This document shows positions 35,523 through 44,699 of a stretch of DNA of 64,000 nt, piece after piece. Each line of letters starts with the position of its first letter. Within the stretch, counting starts at the first letter, position 1. Under the pieces are notes generated by a model. That model was not told the DNA's origin and ran no database searches. It saw only the letters and a program-made list of their open reading frames with translations. The stretch comes from Lycorma delicatula (taxonomy: Eukaryota; Arthropoda; Insecta; Hemiptera; Fulgoridae). The stretch covers positions 200,148,034 to 200,212,033 of the forward strand of contig NC_134456.1 in assembly GCF_047948215.1 (NCBI RefSeq), read 5' to 3'. Both the position numbers and the translations under genes were made by a program.

Positions 35523-36106
35523 GGGGCCAAATCCTTGAGGAGGCTGCAAGCGGCGCTGGACTTTCCTCTCTGGGTGATGGTTTATGTCCTACAATTGAGA
35601 GAGGCGAGTCGGCGTCGTTCATCGATGTCACTTTCGCAAGTGAGAGGGCGTGCCAAATTGTCGGTGATTGGTGTGTGTTCGATGAGGAGACCCTTAGCGA
35701 CCATAAGGTCGCCTCATTCATCTATAAAGCTGTTGGGAGTGTGGCTAGCTACATTCCCAGAATACGGAATGTAAGTGAGCGTGCGATAGCAGTTTTCCGC
35801 CGTACTATCGCTGACAGGCTAATGTACTCGTTAATGCTTGATGAGGTAACTTCCATTGCACAGGAGGCGTTTGACCAGCTTCGACCAAAATGCGCTGCGA
35901 GGAACAAGAGTGCTTACTGGTGGTACGAGGAAGTAGGGGAGCTTCGAAGAGAGTGTCTCAGAGCACGATGGAGGCAGCAAAGGCTACTCAGAGGCAACAA
36001 TAGAATGGGCATCCTTCACGCTAGGAAGATGCTGGCGAAGCTAGGCGGGCTTACACAGCAGGTATCAGTCGCGCTAAGGAGAAGAAGTGGACTGACTGCT
36101 CAATGA
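35327..36106 (+). CDS. Chimeric open frame: transposase DNA-binding domain fused to LINE endonuclease end
   Basis: A single frame of 259 codons stays open across the insertion. Residues 1-65 are the transposase helix-turn-helix and residues 66-259 are the C-terminal part of an R1-type endonuclease plus the endonuclease-RT linker, up to the stop at 36104-36106. The endonuclease part lacks the N-terminal catalytic residues, so cleavage activity is not expected; the DNA-binding part could still fold. There is no evidence of a promoter or expression. Most likely this is a by-product of insertion in a compatible frame, but it is the longest open frame in the window. Confidence 0.3.
   Translation: MRYDFKTETGSLVSQTGSHPKVSISDETVDRVCYAFISELESQLGELQISRSTVHDIIHKRLRLRRGQILEEAASGAGLSSLGDGLCPTIERGESASFIDVTFASERACQIVGDWCVFDEETLSDHKVASFIYKAVGSVASYIPRIRNVSERAIAVFRRTIADRLMYSLMLDEVTSIAQEAFDQLRPKCAARNKSAYWWYEEVGELRRECLRARWRQQRLLRGNNRMGILHARKMLAKLGGLTQQVSVALRRRSGLTAQ
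35508..35522 (+). repeat. 15-bp direct repeat, left (target duplication)
   Basis: GGCTCCGTTTGCGAA, identical to 36943-36957. It encodes part of the transposase KRLRLR block and borders the LINE insert. Confidence 0.9.
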
Positions 36107-36911
36107 GATCGATGCGAACGTATGGGGAAGTGGTGACAAGATAGTAATGAAGAAGTTTGGTCGTTCCCTCCCCGTTCTGATTAAGGAGCGCCTAGTGGAC
36201 ACGATAGTCAAATTATTTCCCCTCGGTAGAACGGATGCCTTGGAGGGAAATTGCTCTGAATGAGTAGTTCCTCTGTTCAAGCAGGATGAAGTGGTTGCAG
36301 CAGCTAAGCGTGTCAACTCGCGGAAGAGTTCCGGTCTTGATGGCATCAGCGGCGAGGCGCTGCAGGTCTTGGCACAGGTGGCCCCGAAGAAGCTTGTCGA
36401 TGCATTTAATTACTGGTTAACAAACGAGTTTGTGCCAGCAGCATGGAAGGTTGCTCGGCTAGATCTGTTGAGATATCGCTACTGGATATCGCCCGTTGTG
36501 TTTGTTAAGCATGCTCGACTTCTGAAAGGAAGTCAAAGTCCTGATCTCACGTAAGATGAAATAGCTTGGAGTGTGGCTTGACCAACGAAGGTCGTTCCAG
36601 GAGCATGTCCGAGAAGCAATAAGCAAGGCTAGGAGATCGGCTGATGCCCTAGCCAAGCTGATACGGACTCGGGGTGGCCCATCCACCGGAAGAAGGAGAC
36701 TTCTTGCTTCGGTGGCATGGTCGGTCTGCCTGTACGGGTTGCCGGTTTGGGCAGGGTCTTTCTTAGTACTAGGTGGGCCAGGAAGCTTCTGGACGGCTTG
36801 CATCGAATGCAGATCGCACGTGCCTATAGGACGGTTTCTAGCGAGGCCATGTTTGTCATCGCCGGGATGTCGCCCCTGAGTCTCATGATGGAGAAAAGGG
36901 TGATGAAACAA
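35523..36911 (+). pseudogene. R1-type ORF2 fragments (endonuclease, RT ends)
   Basis: 35523-36106 is open: GDGLCPTIERG and FIDVTFAS lead to ETLSDH (the Ser-Asp-His that ends APE-type LINE endonucleases; residues 122-126 of the open frame), then the linker YWWYEEVGELRRECLRARW. 36291-36460 gives AAAKRVNSRKSSGLDGISGEAL...FVPAAWKVARL, the first RT blocks. 36560-36900 gives KLGVWLDQRRSFQEHVREAI, TRGGPSTGRRRLLASVAWSVCLYGLPVW and ARAYRTVSSEAMFVIAGMSPLSLMMEKRV, the R1 thumb blocks ('aYRTVS..A..viAG..P..L'). The YADD-containing palm is missing. Stops and frameshifts lie at about 36104 and 36262. It was active only as part of a complete element elsewhere. Confidence 0.85.
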
Positions 36912-36942
36912 CGGGGTGCTTTGACAAGTGTCGCTCGCGATT
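35523..36942 (+). mobile_element. Internal segment of an R1-clade LINE inserted in the transposase
   Basis: 1,420 bp between perfect 15-bp direct repeats. It starts inside the endonuclease domain and ends inside the RT C-terminal region (MMEKRVMKQRGALTSVAR). The zinc region, 3' UTR and A-rich tail are all absent. A second, internal deletion removes the RT catalytic blocks between AAWKVARL (36457) and the KLGVWLDQRRSFQEHV block (about 36560). It is GC-richer than the host DNA. A normal LINE copy keeps its 3' end, so the missing 3' end with a clean duplication is odd. Confidence 0.8.
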
Positions 36943-36957
36943 GGCTCCGTTTGCGAA
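36943..36957 (+). repeat. 15-bp direct repeat, right (target duplication)
   Basis: GGCTCCGTTTGCGAA, identical to 35508-35522; the transposase frame continues from here. Confidence 0.9.
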
Positions 36958-37187
36958 CGTACAAGTTACAACTCCATCACATTAAACCAAATTATCGCCC
37001 TCTACCATAATAGTTTGCTGCAGAGGTAATGCACAGTATCGAAAACTATTCTAATTATCCTGATACGTTATTATTTAGTGATGAGCCAGCCTTTCATACG
37101 TGTGTGAAAGTTAACAAGTTAACAGACACAATTGTCGAATTTGGGGTACTGAAACCCCAAAACAGTAATAGAAAATGAAAGGGACTA
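36958..37187 (+). pseudogene. Transposase middle part, continuing after the LINE insert
   Basis: Right after the second copy of the 15-bp repeat the frame resumes as RTYKLQLHHIKPNYRPLP, matching the 'LRLRaYKiQL...LKP.D...R' block that normally follows the helix-turn-helix. In other frames come NYPDTLLFSDEPAFHTCVKVNK (about 37055-37119, containing the 'LFSDEA.Fh' block with the first catalytic Asp) and VEFGVLKPQN (about 37135). The second catalytic block and the rest are deleted. These pieces leave no doubt that the left and right parts were once one gene. Confidence 0.75.
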
Positions 37188-37283
37188 AAACTGCATTGTG
37201 AATCGGCTTGCCTGCGCATGCGTATTCCGCTGACCTCACAGAAAAAATCTTAGATTGTGGATAAATCATGGATCGAATAAATA

Positions 37284-37467
37284 AGATCGTGGATACCGGT
37301 GTTCTTTGGTGGTTGGGTTTCAATTAACCACACATCTCAGGAATGGTCGAACTGAGACTGTGCAAGACTACACTTCATTTACACTCATACAAGTATTCTC
37401 ATTCATTCTCTGAAGTAATATCTAAACGGTAATTCCTAGACGCTAAACAGGAAAAAGAAAAGAAAAC
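37284..37467 (+). mobile_element. SINE-1, 5'-truncated copy
   Basis: It begins at GATCGTGGATACCGGTG, so the tRNA-like head is missing. GGTGGTTGGGTTTCAATTAACCACACATCTCAGGAATGG and the tail GACGCTAAACAGGAAAAAGAAAAG are well kept. It lies about 45 bp from the transposon's right inverted repeat. Confidence 0.9.
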
Positions 37468-37469
37468 GT

Positions 37470-38765
37470 GATTACTTAATTCAGACAGCCTGAATTGAAC
37501 TATTTACCAAGAGCCGGCTCCCCTGTATTAAATGTCCTGTTTTTATTCGCAATTTAACCTTTCAGACTAATTCAAAAATTTGTTTTCCGTTAATGGATTT
37601 AGTTTTCAGTGGGTAATACTAAATATTATATAATTCAAAACTGTTAACTAAGAATAAAAACTGTGAAAACTTTTAGAAAATGAACAGGAATAGTTTGACG
37701 AGCGTCAACTTCATTTGATATCAAACATCAATCTTTAATACGTCTTAGACAGTCTGTTATTTAATATCTTTCACTTGATATCAGTTATATTTGTGTCATG
37801 TACAGTTTGTGTCTAAAATAGACAGATAAAAAAAAAAAAAGGAAAATAATTTTTTTTTTTTTTTAATTGAATTGGAAAGATTCATATCAGGAAATTTTAA
37901 TCTATTTTAAGTTTACTTGCGACTTAATTTAATGGAGTATTAGGGGATCAGCTACTTGGTAGCTTCCTGTACAGATAAAAAATATTATGAAAAAAGTAAT
38001 TATAAAAAAACAAATTACACAGTTAAATAAAAATCTTCAACTATTTAAGAGTAGTTAAAAATTGAATTTTAAATTCAATTTAATTTTAGTAGTATTTAGT
38101 TAAAATGATACTTTAAAAATGAACAATGTTGTGGATAATTTTTTTTATGATAAATGAAATACGTTAAAAAGTAATTATTTCATGAGAAAATCATGGATAA
38201 AAAATCACAAATTATGCAGTAATAAAAGAATTATATTTTTAACTTCATTGCTAAATGAGTTTATTTCCAGACTCGTTAATCGTAGGAGAAATTCTGTAGT
38301 GTAAAACTTTTTCACTACTACTAACGGAAGTTTACTTCCTTACACTTTAATGCTTTGTATTTTCCTTTATGCTAACAAAAAGTTACTTTTTATTTAAAAA
38401 AAAAACCTACTACGAAATGAATAAATTACACAAATTAATTAATCTGAATATATATTAATTAAGAAAACATTTTCCTTTTAAGACTGACAATCAACCAAAA
38501 ACATTTACGTTAGAATAGATTTTTATCTTTCCAGTTAGAAAGAATGCTAATATTCTATAATATGTTGTATATCAGTAAACCTATTCTTAGGATGAAAATA
38601 ACAAATCATCTACTCAATGTGAAATTTAAACTGATAATACACACATCAAACAAAGAATACAGTTCTTCAAAACACAGCAAAGTAAATAAAAAACGACGAA
38701 TAACGAATCGATATTACATGAAAGATCGAAATAATCATTAATATTTCACGTGCTCCAACTAATTT
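37470..38765. other. AT-rich spacer, no gene seen
   Basis: Low complexity with A and T homopolymers near 37830-37865; the open frame at 38544-38741 has no motif. Confidence 0.55.
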
Positions 38766-38770
38766 AGATA

Positions 38771-38860
38771 TTTAGAGTAAACGTTACTTAGTGTGTTAGA
38801 TTAAATTAATAGTTTTTTCTGTTAAGCTACTCTGAAATTAAAGGCAGACTCGTTACAATA
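38771..38860 (+). repeat. Family C short repeat, copy 2
   Basis: Matches 34429-34520 in the same orientation (TTTAGAGTAAACGTTACTTAGTGTGTTAGATTAAA...TAAGCTACTCTGAAATTAAAGGCA). Confidence 0.75.
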
Positions 38861-38864
38861 AGAG

Positions 38865-39775
38865 TCAGTTCCAATAGCTATAAGTTAGCTAATCTTAAAA
38901 ATACATATTGAATAATACCTCACGTATCTAAAATTAAAATAATTTTGTTTTCGTTTGTTTTCTAAATTAAATCTAAGGCTTTTCAAATTAACTGTTTCTA
39001 TAAATTTCTTTTAGTAATAATGCAGTTTCCTACATGTTAATGAATTAGCGTACTAAAAACACATTTGAAGATGTGCAAATCAATTGGCTCAGCTTCGATT
39101 AGTATAAATTACAAATTTACTGTTTTGTTTATTAGTTGAAATATCTTTAAATATATTTTTTAGTTTAAATTTAATTCTTGTTGAATCTAACATACCTAAT
39201 ACTATAAAAATCAAGACACTATACCATAAATAAGTATATTAGTCCAGATAAGATATTATGAAAGCAAAACTGGAATCGACAAAAATCATTGTTTATTACG
39301 TTGACTTTCCTTGTAGATATTTCTTAAGTGACTTTCCTAATCTTTATATTTCTTTTTTTTCTAATTTAGCGAGATTATAGTTCGACAGTTGCAGCGAACT
39401 TTGTTTAGGAGAAAATTAAAATTAGCTACAATATACAACCCATTCATATAAACAGAACAAGAAAATTTACGACAATTATATAAAACAAGCGTTGTACTCA
39501 TATATAAATAATGATAATATAGATGGCAGTATAATTTTAAACAGTAAAATATTAACAAGTATTACTGATACTCATACATTATCAGTAATTTCTGTATGAT
39601 TACCAGGTTTGATCAAAATATTTGCAAAAAAAGAAAAACAAGTTTTGGAATAGTCTCCAAAAAGCTGTAAAAAATAGTAGAACCTGTTATTAGGTGAGAA
39701 GAGATAAAATAAATGTAGCAAAAACCTTTCATATACGAATACATTAGAAATAACATGTTGATTGCACTCAGCAGA
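38865..39775. other. AT-rich spacer, no gene seen
   Basis: Nothing recognised. The minus-strand frame at 39361-39558 is a chance frame. Confidence 0.55.
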
Positions 39776-39778
39776 AAG

Positions 39779-39870
39779 CTAAAATTTGAACAAAATTAAA
39801 AACATCTTAAAAACTTTGTGAGGTTTTTAAGATGTTTAAATATTACAAAATTTTTTGTCCAAATTTAAAA
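39779..39870. repeat. Foldback with perfect 15-bp stem
   Basis: AAACATCTTAAAAAC (39800-39814) and GTTTTTAAGATGTTT (39823-39837) are exact inverses around TTTGTGAG. Further out, AAATTTGAACAAAATT on the left and AAAATTTTTTGTCCAAATTT on the right extend the arms imperfectly to about 40 bp. Likely a small MITE. Confidence 0.7.
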
Positions 39871-39874
39871 ATAA

Positions 39875-40315
39875 ATAAATGCATTAAATAATTTAAATAA
39901 AAACTGCTTAGTACTACACATTTAATACAGCTCTAACAAACGCAAACACATTACCCAAACACTATCTGGAAGGCAAAATGTCATATTAAACTCTGTGACC
40001 TAATTTTTTACTTCTTAAAAAACTGTAACTTTATTGGTGACTTTTATTAAACACTGAACTCTTTGAAGGATTAAAATTTTATTTGTATTATTTTTATACG
40101 GTTTCAGTTGTACAATTTTTCTTTATAAAAATGATTAAAATAATTTTATTTGGTAGAGGTGGTATTAAACATCCGTCTGATACTGTATGTATACATTTCT
40201 TAAGAATAATTGCTTTTAACAAACTTCTACTAACAAAATTTAAATTATAAAGGTCCAGAGGTAACTGATCAAAATAATATTGATTCGTTTGTTCTATTTA
40301 AAAACTATATTATAA
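39875..40315. other. AT-rich spacer, no gene seen
   Basis: Low-complexity sequence before the microsatellite. Confidence 0.6.
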
Positions 40316-40317
40316 TT

Positions 40318-40437
<120 letters not shown>

Positions 40438-40439
40438 TT

Positions 40440-41313
40440 AAAGTAATCAATAAGTAACTGAATTTTATATCAATTCTAGGTGGAGAATCATTAGATATAA
40501 TTAAAATGATGACAGTTGGAAAGTGATTTATTTGAAATGCTTAGAGTAGTTATGTGCACGATTGTGATGTGTGCGTTTATGTCGGTGTAGTGGGGGAGAT
40601 TAGAACCAGCCTCGCGACTGACCTGACTCGGCACGCAGTTTATGCCCCGAGGCGTTTAGTTGGCTGGTTGCCTCGACTTAGCCGTCTTATGCTGTTGACC
40701 TTCGATGATAGACTAGTGTTCTGTTAGTATCAAATTAAAAAGTAAAAAAAAGTAACTTTAAGACAGGGTCCGACTTCTCACTACCCGATTGCACCTGGCA
40801 TCTAAAACAAGTTAGTGCAAGATTTAACCGCCAGTACCGACCAGACTGGTAAAGTTATGTGATCTTATATTTAATTAAAACGATAAAAACATAAAACTTT
40901 CTAATTTCCGGATGAAAAAAGAATTATTGTGCTAATAAAGTTATAGTTGAATCTTTATTACTAGTGACTGATTAAAAATATTGAATCATTACATTGAAAA
41001 TTATATAAAAAGAATAAATAAGCATCTATTACGCAAACATATTTTATCAACTAACTTAGTAAATGCCTAAGTAATTCTGACTTAGTAAAAACTGAATAAA
41101 AAAAAGGACTTAATTTACCAAATAATTTTACCCTTTTTTAAATTAGTCTATTTTTTGTTGCATCATTATAGCTAGTAGTATGTAAAAAGTAATAAAAAAG
41201 ATTGGTTTGATTTGTGGTTTTGATTTTTGGTATTTATTTACCCTTCTGGGTAGAAGGAGAATAATCTATTGATGAAATTAGGCATATATGTGATATGTAT
41301 TTTTAACGAGTAT

Positions 41314-41344
<31 letters not shown>

Positions 41345-41935
41345 GACATTTTATAATCCACCTTACTTGTTTAAACAACTATAAAGAAATAAAAATTCCA
41401 TTATATATTTAGAACATAAAATATAATTTGTTAACAATAAACACATATTTATAAAAGCTTGGCTAAAGTAACGTAAATCATTTATTTGTTTATCTAAGCA
41501 GTCTACAAATTAGTGTAATTTTACAACCATCAATATTAATTTCTCCACGTAAAAACTTCTAAGATAGCAGAACCACTTTCTAGTATGGAGCAGAATACTT
41601 GAGGAACCTACAAGAAGGGCATTACTTGTTATTCTATTGCTTTTGAATAATTATACCAACACATTTTAAAGTCCTATTCATCAATTTACAGTACTTTAAT
41701 TATTTTTTTTTTCACAACTAATGCATGACGACAATCCGCTCTTTAAGTGGAACTATAAGTAAATCATTTGATAATAAGCACATGATAAGGGGTTATAAAT
41801 CAATCCATAATAATAGTTTTCAGTATGCAATAATCTTAAACTTCATTAGTAAAAAAGAATATATCTGACAGCATTACATAGTCCATAAAAACAAACAATT
41901 AAAAAATAAAATTCAATAAAAATGCTTCAGATAAA
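40440..41935. other. Spacer with a GC-richer island
   Basis: 40550-40860 is clearly GC-richer and non-repetitive (for example CCTCGCGACTGACCTGACTCGG and TGCCCCGAGGCG) but holds no long frame. It could be the 5' UTR of a LINE, an exon or a regulatory region. The rest is AT-rich, with a TA run at 41317-41344. Confidence 0.35.
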
Positions 41936-41939
41936 TCCA

Positions 41940-43910
41940 ACCCCACGTCGGTGCAATAACATCTACGCATACATCCGGGGCGGGCAACGACATGGTATTT
42001 CAGTACCTTTACTTACGTCGGCCAACGGGGAAATGGTTTTTCTCAGCAGCTCCCTATGGAGGTCGGGATTGGCGGTCCGGAGCTGTCCGAGCTGATTGCG
42101 GTTGTGCTTCTCGGTTTCGCCGTTAGCAGCGGAGGCGGGATGCATGACCGTGATCTGTTTTGTCGACGCTGGGCAAAGAGCGGACTTCTCGTTTGTGGAG
42201 TCGGATTGAGGTGGCTGCTGTAAGCTTGCTCTACCGAAGTCTCGCCCCGTCCAGCATGAGTCAGTCATTTAGGCCCTTAGCAGGGATTGCCCCCATGGGT
42301 AAGGATATCGGAGCCCTTACTGTTATGGGCAAGCCTTGGGATGTCGGTATAGTGGGTCAGGCAGTACCTGAATCCACAGCTCAGGTTAAATTTGCGGGAG
42401 GTGGCAGACTAAGGGAACTCAGACAAGAACAGGGATCCGGGGCATGTCCAACCGTCTCTCCGTCAGTACCTTGAGACATAATGGCTGGCAAAACATAGGA
42501 TTATGGAAACTACAACTTTCGTGGCAGAGGATAAAAACCCTTGTCCTAGAGAACCTTTTTTTTCGGAAGCGAAAAGAAGGAAAATTATCGACTTCAGTGA
42601 TAAAGAAGAGTTCATAGTTCTAGAAAAGAAGGATCAAACTGAGCTTCGTCCTAAAAGTGGAGGAGGACCTATTCCTAAATTTCAGGTAATCAAGAAAATG
42701 GAAGATGATCTTTCCAAGATCAGTCCTTTCCTAATAGCTCGAGGCATCACGGAAGCAGTTGGAGGACCGGTTGAAGAGACAAAGAGGACTGCAACGGGAT
42801 TATTTGTTGAGACCGTCAATGAAATACAGTCATCCTGATTACTGAAGGAAAAAAAGATTGGACTTATCGACGTTGAGGTTGTACCACACGGTATACTAAA
42901 TACCTCTAAAGGAGTAGTTGTGTGCAGAGATTTGGTTAATTACACTGAAGACGAAATTTTGAGAAGCTTTATGAATAGGGAGTTACTGCATGTCGACGGC
43001 TGAACACTCGACGAAACGGAGAAGTCGTACTCTACGCGTTACATGTGTTAACGTATAATAAACCTAAATGTCCCGAAAAAATAAAAGCAGGATTTCATAG
43101 GCTAGATGTTAGTCCGTTCATCCAACACAATTGTGATGTTTCGGATGTCTAAAACTCGATCACACAGCAGCGAGATACACGAGGAACAGATCTGCACATG
43201 TGACAACCCACTGCACTTGGATGATCCGTACAGGGACAGTCGAAATGTGCTAACTGCTATGGATAACACAGTGCATATTCAAGAAATTGTCCGAAATATA
43301 AGGAAGAAATTGTGATACAGGAGGTAAACACCGTTCAGAAGGTCAGTTATTTTGAAGCAAGAAAAGTCGTGCATAGTAGAACACCAAAGGTCACGTCTTA
43401 TGCACAGGTTGCTGCTGCTCTTGCAGCCTCCTTCAAACCAAAGGACGTGGTAACGGAACTGGCCCAGCCTTAGCAAGCGTAGTGGAACAAATTACTGAAG
43501 TGTCATATAACTGAGGACAGGATCCCAAAGCCGTCAACAATAAAAGCAGACGTGACAAAACAAAAGTGTCCTACTCAACCGAAGAATGAGCCTTCGACTA
43601 ATTCAAAGGCGAAGCAAACTGAAAGGAAAATGCAGAAGAAAGCTGAAGCTAAAGTTCAAATTGAAAAAATCACAACTCCGGGACTTGCGAAACCAGAATA
43701 CTGATTTTGGAAAAAGAAGATTTAGGAAAAGCAACAATGGAGCCTTCAAAAGTACGGAGACCTTTAGCTGAGAGGGCGAGACACTCTGCCGCCCCATATG
43801 TTCTAGAGGTGAGTGCATCAAGTGTGGTTATCAAAAAAAAAGAACAAAAAGAAACCCAATAATGAATAAAGAAGTAAACTACAATACCATCACTAGATTT
43901 GGCGATAGTA
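41940..43910 (+). mobile_element. I-clade LINE, 5' part only (5' UTR and ORF1)
   Basis: A GC-rich leader (about 41940-42500) precedes a broken ORF1 (42503-43900). ORF2, which should follow, is absent: at about 43910 the sequence passes into a Jockey LINE on the other strand. Keeping the 5' end while losing the 3' end is the opposite of normal LINE truncation, so later deletion or rearrangement removed the rest. Shadow frames in the leader (42160-42474 +, 41963-42268 -) are not genes. Confidence 0.75.
42503..43900 (+). pseudogene. I-clade ORF1 (gag-like nucleic-acid-binding protein), broken
   Basis: 42503-42838 encodes a basic N-terminus and then FQVIKKMEDDLSKISPFLIA and GPVEETKRTATGLFVETVNE. 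This is the I-group ORF1 pattern 'F.vi.r......l...sPFlI.k.i....g....kk...G.LlVE'. After a premature TGA the same frame continues VEVVPHGILNTSKGVVVCRDL and TEDEIL (about 42877-42965), the 'V..H..LN.sKGv....dl....e.EI' block. In shifted frames come KAGFHRLDVSPFIQHN, remnants of cysteine knuckles (EEQICTCDNPLHLDDP, then HSAYSRNCPKYKEE), and VSYFEARKVVHS...SYAQVAAALA (about 43340-43425). The intact protein would coat the LINE RNA. At least five lesions. Confidence 0.8.
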
Positions 43911-43924
43911 ACTGCAAACAGTCA

Positions 43925-44540
43925 TTCAGTAGCCCCTAAACCAAGCACATGAAGACGTTTCACTCTTAAGACCTCCCCACTGTTATCAAGCGGATTGTTC
44001 ACTAAGTTGACGTGATTTTCTAAACGTTTTTGGTATTCAACACTGTGTTGTCTCACAACCTCACGAACCGTCTGAAGCTCCAGATATTCGTGAATGTTAT
44101 CATTCCGTGTGAACCATGGCGTCTCTGCAATTGTTCTTGTTACTTTGTTTTGTAAACGTGTATGATATCTACGTTACTGTTACTTGCTGTCCCCCACAAC
44201 TCCAGTCATTAGTTCAGATTGGTCCTAGGATAACTTTGTAAATCAGAACTTTATTGAAAAAAACGTTAGATTTGAGTTTCACCGCAGCAGCCAATGCAGT
44301 TCTCTACACATCACGTTCAATTGTTTTCTTTTCATTCTCACGTAACACTTCTAAGTCCAATGCCGATCTAAGTGACGTCCTAGGTACTTCACACTCTCTC
44401 TGTTTGCGGAATCAAGACGCCATCCATGTTTACACTTGTGCAATCACCCATTTTCATAGCGAATGTGACGTGCTTCGATTGGCCCTGATTAAATCTTTAT
44501 CCTTCATTTTTTCTCCCATGAGCAGCAGACAACGTCCAAT
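43925..44540 (-). mobile_element. Jockey LINE 3' end
   Basis: On the minus strand from about 44490 it reads pieces of the RT thumb (YLGRHLDRHW-like in broken frames, FFNKVLIYKVILGPIWTN near 44230) and then PWFTRNDNIHEYLELQTVREVV, EYQKRLENHVN and NNPLDNSGEVLRVKRLHVL, ending at a stop near 43925. This C-terminus is very like the copy at 16113-16280, so the two belong to one family. It is 5'-truncated within the RT and has several frameshifts. Its 3' end butts against the truncated I-clade element. Confidence 0.8.
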
Positions 44541-44650
44541 AAATTAAATATAAATATTTTGTTTCACAATACCAACAGGCCTTTAGTTTTTTGATCAGTT
44601 TTAACACAACAATACGATGGAATTTTCTGCATCTCGCTTTGAATCTACAA

Positions 44651-44652
<2 letters not shown>

Positions 44653-44693
<41 letters not shown>
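44653..44693. repeat. (TA)n microsatellite
   Basis: About 20 TA units; the IYIYIY-rich open frame across it is meaningless. Confidence 0.95.
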
Positions 44694-44695
<2 letters not shown>

Positions 44696-44699
44696 CAAT

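Larger units (their letters stand above)
35025..37245 (+). mobile_element. Tc1/mariner-like transposon, interrupted and deleted
   Basis: The left side starts near 35025 (CAGAATGTCCGGGG-type end). A long inverted repeat, 35140-35185 on the left and 37189-37240 on the right, carries AGGTCAGCGGAATA, GGCAAGC and GCCGA.TCACAATGCAGT in opposite directions. Between them lies a transposase gene split by a LINE insert (35523-36942) and missing its C-terminal half, because the reading frame runs straight into the right inverted repeat near 37188. So the copy suffered both an internal deletion and an insertion. The outer ~110 bp of the left end has no match on the right, so the true right terminus may be lost. 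A SINE-1 fragment lies directly beyond. Confidence 0.75.

Noticed and set aside
36459..36911. 150-codon minus-strand frame as a gene
   Set aside because: It is the antisense of recognisable R1 RT blocks on the plus strand.
35523..36942. The insert as a complete, active LINE
   Set aside because: The RT catalytic blocks, zinc region, 3' UTR and tail are all missing.
42160..42474. 104-codon plus-strand frame as a gene
   Set aside because: It lies in the GC-rich leader ahead of the I-clade ORF1 and matches no protein pattern.
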